Source: an uncultured Bacteroidota bacterium
GTDB lineage: Bacteria > Bacteroidota > Bacteroidia > Chitinophagales > Chitinophagaceae
Direction of reading: 5' to 3'
Assembly (NCBI GenBank): GCA_903835145.1
Contig: CAILMA010000096.1
Span: forward strand, 1-10,636
Length of the DNA: 10,636 nucleotides
A program made the position numbers and the translations under genes. Of this stretch, positions 6,165 through 10,636 are shown in pieces. How positions within the stretch are numbered: position 1 is the first letter of the stretch; each line of letters begins with the position of its first letter. The notes under the pieces were generated by a model. It did not search any database and was not told where the DNA came from. It saw nothing but the letters and a program-made list of their open reading frames with translations.

Positions 6165-8867
6165 CTTTAAAGAGTCCAAAAACTCGTCCAGTTCAGATTC
6201 GCTTTTGAAATAAACATCTCTGGGTTTGCTTCCTGCTGCAGGGCCTACAATGCCTGCGGCTTCGAGCTGGTCCATGATTCGTCCTGCCCTGTTGTAGCCA
6301 AGATTGAACCGGCGCTGCAGGTTAGACGTGGAGCCGGACTGCATTTGAATTACGGTTCTTGCGCAGTCGCCAAAGAGCTTGTCTCTGTTCTTAGGATCGA
6401 ATGCCTTGGCATCGGTGTCGTCGTCGTCCATTTCAGGTTCCGGTAGGGGGTGTGCTTTAGGGTAGCCACGCTGGTTACCTATAAAGTTCACAACGTTTTC
6501 CACTTCAGGCGTATCAACAAATGCGCATTGCAGGCGGAGTAGCTCGTTGCCATTTGAGATAAGCATATCACCTCGGCCTACGAGTTGCTCCGCACCGCCG
6601 GTATCAAGAATGGTACGGCTATCTACCTTCGCCGATACTTTAAAGGCAATACGGGCAGGGAAGTTGGCCTTGATGGTACCTGTTATTACATTTACTGACG
6701 GGCGCTGTGTTGCAATAATAAGGTGAATGCCCACGGCTCGTGCCAGCTGCGCAAGGCGGGCAATTGGCATTTCCACTTCCTTACCTGCCGTCATGATAAG
6801 ATCAGCAAACTCATCTATTACCAACACAATAAACGGCAGGTATTTGTGGCCGTTTTCTGGGTTCAGGCGACGTGCAATAAATTTCTCGTTGTATTCCTTA
6901 ATATTTCGCGCTCCGGCATCTTTAAGTAACCCATACCTGTCATCCATTTCATCGCACAGGGCTTTGAGGGTATAAATTACTTTCTTGATGTCGGTGATAA
7001 TTGGTTCTTCTTCGTTAGGCAGTTTTGCGAGGAAGTGTTTTTCAATGGTTCTGTAGATGGATAATTCCACTTTCTTAGGGTCAACCATTACAAACTTAAG
7101 CTGAGAAGGATGTTTTTTATACAGCAATGAAACGAGGATGGCATTGATACCTACAGACTTACCCTGCCCGGTAGCGCCCGCCATAAGCAAGTGCGGCATG
7201 GTAGCGAGGTCAACGATGTAGTTTTCATTGTCAATCTTCTTACCAAGTGCTATAGGCAAGCTCATTTTGTTGTTTACAAATTTCTCGCTGGAGAGCAGTG
7301 CCTGCATCGATACAATTTGTTTGTTGGCATTAGGTACTTCAATACCAATAGTGCCCTTGCCGGGTATAGGTGCTATGATACGAATGCCGAGGGCCGCGAG
7401 GCTCAGGGCTATATCATCTTCCAGGTTCTTGATTTTTGAAATGCGGACACCCTTTGCAGGTACAATTTCATACAGCGTTACCGTAGGTCCCACTGTTGCG
7501 CTGATGCTTGAAATTTCTATGCCGAAGCTTAGGAGGGTCTGTATGATCTGGTCTTTATTTCTCTCCAGCTCTTCCTTATTAAGAGATATTATTTCCTGGC
7601 TCCTGTTTTCGAGCAGGTTGAGGGTTGGGAAGTTATAATCTGGTAGGTCGAGCTCAGGGGCATAGGGCTCGTTGCTGGCAATAGAGATATGAGCACCGTG
7701 CTTTATTGCTGGCTTTTCGGGTTGTTGTTTTACTTCGAATGTGAATTCAGGTTCCTCTTCATCTTCTTCGTCCTCGTCCTCCTCCTCTTCTTCAATCATT
7801 TCTATGTCTTCTGTCACATACTCGTTGTCCCGATCGTCCTTATCCAATGCTTCATCAGCCCATGTTTCGTCATCGTCGCCGGTATCTTCCACCGGGTCTA
7901 AAACAAGTTTGCCAGTTGCCGCTGTCGAAATATCAGCCGGGTCAAGGTGTTTTTCAACAATATCCATATCCCACTCCTTGTTCTCGTAGCTGTTTTCTAT
8001 TACGAGCGGTATGTTTGCGGCGTTGTCTTTAAGTTTATTGCCGGGAGCTGGCGGAGCTTTGGGCAGTGGTGCCGGTGCCGGTTCGGTGTTTGCTGTATCA
8101 GATTTTGATCCTCCGTTTGTTTTAGCAACTGCATCTTTAGCCACTGGTACTACAGCAATTTTGGGTATTGCTTCATTCGCAACCTGAGCTTCATCTTGTT
8201 CTATAGCCAATTGCTCCGTCTTCATGCTTGCGAAGTAAGCAGAAATGCGGTCTTTAATCTTATTGAACAATGGTCTGAGGTCGAGCGCAAAAATGACGAA
8301 TACAAAGAACATAATGGTTGCCAGCAGCACCATGCCTGTGCCTGCCTTACCCAGCAGCCCGTTAAAATAGCTGATAACAACATTGCCCAATGCGCCGCCG
8401 AGCGGGAAGGGGCAATGAGGAAACAAATAGGTGAGGGTAGGCGCAGTAATAAGCAGAACAATGGACAGCCACCTGATGTAGCGCATGAGTGTAAGCGCTT
8501 TTTTGCCATAAATAAGGTTGAGGCCTATGCTACCAATACCCAGGCCTATAACAAAGGAAGCAATACCTGCACCATTGTAAACGAGAATGTGGGAGAGCAC
8601 GGCACCGAGCCTGCCACCTACGTTAGCAACCTGTGTGTCGTGGAAAAGGAAGTAAAAATAACTGTAGGATGAAAATAGTTTATCCTGATCAGCACTCCAG
8701 CTGTAATAATAACTGATGATGGAGAAGCATGTAAAGGCACCGGCAAGCAGGAGAAAAATGCCTGTTCCCAATGTTATTTGCCTCTTCCTATCCATATGAA
8801 GCGGTAAATCCCCTTCCTGAGGGGGCTCGGGCGTTACTGCTTTTTTCGTTTTTCCTGTTGTGGCCAT
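6162..8867 (-). CDS. ftsK: DNA translocase FtsK
   Basis: FtsK is a septum-anchored ATP-driven DNA pump that clears and aligns sister chromosome ends during division. The 901-residue product has an N-terminal membrane region with about four segments (roughly 31-55, 97-121, 131-150, 175-196). A linker rich in Ala/Pro/Lys and then extremely acidic (324-374, including IEEEEEDEDEEDEEEPEF) follows. The alpha region begins near 417. The RecA-like motor has Walker A GATGQGKS (564-571), Walker B VLVIDE (681-686) and the conserved IIATQRPSVNVITGTIKANFPARIAF block. The C-terminal winged-helix gamma domain (about 834-886, with SNLQRRFNLGYNRAGRIMDQLE) recognises polar DNA motifs in studied homologues. The ATG at 8867 is preferred. 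The reading frame extends to a GTG at 8924, adding 19 residues, but the product from 8867 begins MATTGKTKK like a normal cytosolic tail. lolA follows on the same strand. Confidence 0.96.
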   Translation of the reverse strand: MATTGKTKKAVTPEPPQEGDLPLHMDRKRQITLGTGIFLLLAGAFTCFSIISYYYSWSADQDKLFSSYSYFYFLFHDTQVANVGGRLGAVLSHILVYNGAGIASFVIGLGIGSIGLNLIYGKKALTLMRYIRWLSIVLLITAPTLTYLFPHCPFPLGGALGNVVISYFNGLLGKAGTGMVLLATIMFFVFVIFALDLRPLFNKIKDRISAYFASMKTEQLAIEQDEAQVANEAIPKIAVVPVAKDAVAKTNGGSKSDTANTEPAPAPLPKAPPAPGNKLKDNAANIPLVIENSYENKEWDMDIVEKHLDPADISTAATGKLVLDPVEDTGDDDETWADEALDKDDRDNEYVTEDIEMIEEEEEDEDEEDEEEPEFTFEVKQQPEKPAIKHGAHISIASNEPYAPELDLPDYNFPTLNLLENRSQEIISLNKEELERNKDQIIQTLLSFGIEISSISATVGPTVTLYEIVPAKGVRISKIKNLEDDIALSLAALGIRIIAPIPGKGTIGIEVPNANKQIVSMQALLSSEKFVNNKMSLPIALGKKIDNENYIVDLATMPHLLMAGATGQGKSVGINAILVSLLYKKHPSQLKFVMVDPKKVELSIYRTIEKHFLAKLPNEEEPIITDIKKVIYTLKALCDEMDDRYGLLKDAGARNIKEYNEKFIARRLNPENGHKYLPFIVLVIDEFADLIMTAGKEVEMPIARLAQLARAVGIHLIIATQRPSVNVITGTIKANFPARIAFKVSAKVDSRTILDTGGAEQLVGRGDMLISNGNELLRLQCAFVDTPEVENVVNFIGNQRGYPKAHPLPEPEMDDDDTDAKAFDPKNRDKLFGDCARTVIQMQSGSTSNLQRRFNLGYNRAGRIMDQLEAAGIVGPAAGSKPRDVYFKSESELDEFLDSLK

Positions 8868-8950
8868 TTTAGGCAAAGGTCTTGATTCAAACACAATATT
8901 ACCAGCAAAAAAGTTTATTTGCACCTAACGGGACATTATTTTGCTTACTA

Positions 8951-8982
8951 TTGCAAAACATTTTATAAAAACAATATCTTTG
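8951..8982 (+). promoter_or_regulatory. Best candidate Bacteroidota promoter (-33 TTG, -7 TATCTTTG)
   Basis: TATCTTTG at 8975-8982 is an exact TAnnTTTG match, with TTG at 8951-8953 placed 21 bases upstream, close to the usual spacing. Transcription would begin near 8989 on the plus strand, about 535 bases before the porP-like ATG. It would therefore drive either a very long leader or a separate small RNA. It starts only about 120 bases upstream of the ftsK ATG on the opposite strand. Confidence 0.5.
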
Positions 8983-9126
8983 GATAGATTTTTTTTAGCC
9001 GGCAAGCAAACGGTTTTTTGTTTTTGGTTGTCTTATTGAAGTGAGCGATAACAAAAAAAGAGAAAAAATTTAAAAGGGTTCTTTAAAAAGAGTAAATTTT
9101 TGTGGTTTAAATTGTCTCGTTGGCGG

Positions 9127-9134
9127 TAATTTTG
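9127..9134 (+). promoter_or_regulatory. Second TAnnTTTG element upstream of the porP-like gene
   Basis: TAATTTTG is an exact match to TAnnTTTG. The nearest upstream TTTG (9099-9102) is 24 bases away, longer than usual, so support is weak. A start here would give a leader of nearly 400 bases containing the inverted repeats at 9169-9190, 9206-9235 and 9328-9401. Confidence 0.3.
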
Positions 9135-9168
9135 TCTTCTGTTTTACAACACGTATTCAGCAGGGTAA

Positions 9169-9190
9169 TATTGCTAATTAACGAGCAATA
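9169..9190. repeat. Perfect 7-bp inverted repeat TATTGCT/AGCAATA
   Basis: TATTGCT (9169-9175) and AGCAATA (9184-9190) are exact reverse complements around the eight-base spacer AATTAACG. It could be an RNA hairpin or a protein-binding site. It lies just downstream of the TAATTTTG element. No T-tract follows, so it is not a terminator. Confidence 0.4.
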
Positions 9191-9205
9191 CACATATAAT
9201 AATGT

Positions 9206-9235
9206 GGTTTCTAATCGTTTCTGACGTCTGAAACC
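9206..9235. repeat. Near-palindrome with three GTTTC half-sites (possible operator)
   Basis: GTTTCTGACGTCTGAAAC (9217-9234) is an 18-bp palindrome with a single mismatched base pair position and a perfect GACGTC centre. A further GTTTCT copy starts at 9207, exactly 10 bases before the copy at 9217, so three half-sites lie on one helical face. As RNA, GAAACC (9230-9235) can pair either with GGTTTC (9206-9211) or, as GAAAC, with GTTTC (9217-9221), two mutually exclusive hairpins. Binding protein or role is not known. Confidence 0.45.
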
Positions 9236-9330
9236 TTGAAAAATGGGTGTTGTATTGGAGTAAATACTAATTGTGAATTTAAAAATTTGACTACAATTAT
9301 TGCTACTCTGAATAATTTACGTATTTTCAA

Positions 9331-9401
9331 CCGTTGGGGGAGCATTTTTTAAGTGCGTAAGCCAGCAGATTAAATACAAATCAACGGCAATTTACGAATT
9401 G
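9331..9401 (+). other. Cluster of nested hairpins in the porP-like leader
   Basis: CCGTTG (9331-9336) pairs with CAACGG (9382-9387). Inside, GCATTT (9342-9347) pairs with AAGTGC (9351-9356) around TTT with one wobble. Immediately after, CAATT (9388-9392) pairs with AATTG (9397-9401) around a TACG loop. Together they form a compact potential fold about 125 bases before the start codon. No known riboswitch consensus was recognised. Confidence 0.35.
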
Positions 9402-9495
9402 TTTGTGTGGTTGAATGTGATTGACTGAGCACATGAAATTGAGGGGGAGTAAAGCAGGAAAATAAATTGACTATAACTCGTTAACTAAACAACTA

Positions 9496-9503
9496 TAATC
9501 TTG
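9496..9503 (+). promoter_or_regulatory. Possible proximal -7 element of the porP-like gene
   Basis: TAATCTTG matches TAnnTTTG with one mismatch and lies 21 bases before the ATG. A TTG occurs at 9467-9469, 26 bases upstream, which is longer than usual spacing. If used, it would give a near-minimal leader and leave the rest of the gap outside the mRNA. Confidence 0.25.
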
Positions 9504-9524
9504 TAAATAAGTAAAGTACATAAA

Positions 9525-10571
9525 ATGAACAAAAGAAATATTATCACCCGTTTAAGTATCGCAGCCCTTGTGCTTACCACACCGGTCTCCTTTGCCCAGG
9601 ACATCCACTTTTCGCAGTTCGACATGCAGCCGCTTGCTTATAACCCTGCATTCACCGGCATGTTTTATGGAAAATTAAGGGCGGACGCTATTTACAGGAG
9701 CCAGTGGAATGGCATTACCAATGGTTACAGGACAACCGGTGTTTCGGTAGATCTTCCCATTAAGAGTAATGGCAACGGCGATTACCTGGCCGGCGGCTTG
9801 CAAATGTATCAGGATCAGGCTGGTGATGCCAATCTTACTTCATTTACAGGATTAGCCTCTCTTGCTTACCACAAAACCTTTGGTGGCAATGGTAATGACT
9901 ACAGCGGGTCAGACCTCGCAGTAGGTTTTCAGGCTGGTTATGCACAAAAAAGCCTCGATCTGAGCAAGCTTTACTTTGGCGATGAGTTCCATAATGGTAC
10001 TTTCGCTCAGGGTACAACTCAGGAGTCGCACCTTGGTAACTCGGTTAACTACTACCTTGTAAACGCAGGTATCAGTTTCTCGCAGGCTGCAGGCCAGAAT
10101 TTCAATTACGTAATCGGTCTTTCTGCTAATAATATCAATCAGCCTAATGACAACATCCTGAAACAAGCCGGAAGCAATTCTGTGCTTGATATGCGCTATA
10201 CAGGTCAGTTGGGTATCAACTGGAATGTAGGCGACAGGCTTAGTCTTCGTCCGGCAGTATTGTATCAGTATCAGGCATCAGCTACAGAGCTGATTGTAGG
10301 TAATGAGTTCCATTATTCACTCACCGGCCAGTATGGCGAAACGCACTTTACTCCTGCTGTGTTTGTAGGCGGTTGGTTCCGTACATCTGATGCTGCCATT
10401 ATTAATGCTGGTTTCGAGCTTAAAAACTTCAGGGTGAGCTTTGCCTATGACTTTAACGTTTCCTCTCTTAATACCGTTACAAATGGCAACGGTGGTTATG
10501 AAATAGGTGTACGCTACATCAGTCCATACAAATTAATGCGCTACAGGTCTATTCCCTGCTCCCGTTTTTAA
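9525..10571 (+). CDS. PorP/SprF family type IX secretion membrane protein
   Basis: A 348-residue outer-membrane protein of the PorP/SprF family. PorP belongs to the T9SS of Porphyromonas gingivalis, and SprF helps secrete the adhesin SprB in Flavobacterium johnsoniae. Residues 1-25 are a signal peptide ending VSFAQ. The mature protein opens with DIHFSQF, then PLAYNPAFTG (36-45), the hallmark of the family, and YRSQWNGI. The remainder is beta-strand-like (for example LAVGFQAGYAQKSLDL, NYYLVNAGISFSQ, RLSLRPAVLYQYQ, GGYEIGVRY), ending in a tail with IPCSRF, whose Cys-x-Arg-Phe end is a common family feature. Length is normal. Such genes often follow a giant secreted adhesin gene; here no such gene precedes it, and it stands alone after a long gap, with its own terminator. 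Genomes in this group carry many paralogues, so it may serve one specific cargo rather than the core machine. The YHYH protein in this window is a T9SS cargo, but nothing shows a specific link. Confidence 0.94.
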   Translation: MNKRNIITRLSIAALVLTTPVSFAQDIHFSQFDMQPLAYNPAFTGMFYGKLRADAIYRSQWNGITNGYRTTGVSVDLPIKSNGNGDYLAGGLQMYQDQAGDANLTSFTGLASLAYHKTFGGNGNDYSGSDLAVGFQAGYAQKSLDLSKLYFGDEFHNGTFAQGTTQESHLGNSVNYYLVNAGISFSQAAGQNFNYVIGLSANNINQPNDNILKQAGSNSVLDMRYTGQLGINWNVGDRLSLRPAVLYQYQASATELIVGNEFHYSLTGQYGETHFTPAVFVGGWFRTSDAAIINAGFELKNFRVSFAYDFNVSSLNTVTNGNGGYEIGVRYISPYKLMRYRSIPCSRF

Positions 10572-10593
10572 CCGTTAATTATAACTTATTTTG

Positions 10594-10633
10594 GAAGGGC
10601 TAAACTTTTTTTTTAGAAGCCCTTCTTTTTTTT
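10594..10633 (+). terminator. Intrinsic terminator after the porP-like gene
   Basis: GAAGGGCT (10594-10601) pairs perfectly with AGCCCTTC (10618-10625) around a 16-base T-rich loop, and eight T follow (10626-10633). It begins 23 bases after the stop codon. This is the clearest terminator in the window. Confidence 0.85.
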
Positions 10634-10636
10634 AAA

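Larger units (their letters stand above)
8868..9524. other. 657-base AT-rich divergent intergenic region
   Basis: This gap separates divergently transcribed ftsK and the PorP/SprF gene and is far longer than any other gap in the window. No convincing protein-coding frame is present; the longest ATG frame noticed is an 11-codon one at 9433. It holds promoter-like elements (8951-8982, 9127-9134, 9496-9503) and several inverted repeats, listed as separate entries. Additional AT-only repeats are AAAAATTT/AAATTTTT (9064-9071 with 9094-9101) and TAATTGT/ACAATTA (9268-9274 with 9293-9299); these could easily arise by chance in such AT-rich DNA. The ftsK promoter must lie in its left end, but no clear TAnnTTTG match was found there on the minus strand. 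Confidence 0.7.

Noticed and set aside
7741..7989. Plus-strand open frame encoding a poly-serine stretch
   Set aside because: It is the complement of the acidic-linker codons of ftsK; the serine run follows automatically from the GAG/GAA/GAT codons on the other strand, and there is no start context or family resemblance.
8196..8672. 158-codon plus-strand open frame opposite ftsK
   Set aside because: It is antisense to the membrane region of ftsK, with no recognisable domain and no promoter or start context.
9041..9053. GTGAGCGATAAC resembling part of the lac operator
   Set aside because: It lacks the second symmetric half-site and no LacI-family regulator or sugar genes are nearby; judged a coincidence.
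9064..9101. AAAAATTT/AAATTTTT inverted repeat
   Set aside because: Made only of A and T in a very AT-rich stretch; expected often by chance and thermodynamically weak.
9433..9465. 11-codon ATG frame (MKLRGSKAGK) before the porP-like gene
   Set aside because: Frames this short are common by chance, there is no run of a regulatory amino acid and no attenuator structure directly after it.

Overview
The window is a chromosomal stretch from a member of the Bacteroidota, probably the Chitinophagales/Chitinophagaceae or a near relative; the rank below phylum is an inference. The evidence is: a cargo protein with a type IX secretion (T9SS) C-terminal sorting domain, a PorP/SprF-family protein, A-rich start regions without a convincing Shine-Dalgarno sequence for almost every gene, and several matches to the Bacteroidota promoter -7 element TAnnTTTG. 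No phage, IS, tRNA, rRNA or CRISPR was seen. All seven large genes are intact.

Layout. Plus strand, 35-5281: an OmpP1/FadL-like outer-membrane barrel protein; a hairpin/T-tract terminator; hemF (oxygen-dependent coproporphyrinogen III oxidase); a hairpin-containing gap; a secreted YHYH-family protein with a T9SS sorting domain; a long 17-18 bp hairpin; and a di-heme cytochrome c peroxidase. The minus strand runs convergently: ftsK (DNA translocase, 8867-6162) is followed by lolA (periplasmic lipoprotein carrier, 6026-5382), whose terminator lies between lolA and the peroxidase gene. Back on the plus strand, a 657-base AT-rich gap (8868-9524) with promoter-like and inverted-repeat elements precedes a PorP/SprF-family T9SS membrane protein (9525-10571), which ends in a clear intrinsic terminator.

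How the genes fit together. Most of the window serves the cell envelope: an outer-membrane channel, lipoprotein transport to the outer membrane, a T9SS component and a T9SS cargo. HemF and the two-haem peroxidase point to an oxygen-respiring lifestyle with c-type cytochromes. The ftsK-lolA order is the same as in Escherichia coli, although the two proteins have no known direct partnership.

Most of the window is ordinary. The points most worth a second look are the YHYH protein / di-heme peroxidase pair (possibly a metal-handling or protein-oxidation pair) and the long ftsK-porP gap, which may carry a structured leader RNA, a small RNA or an operator.
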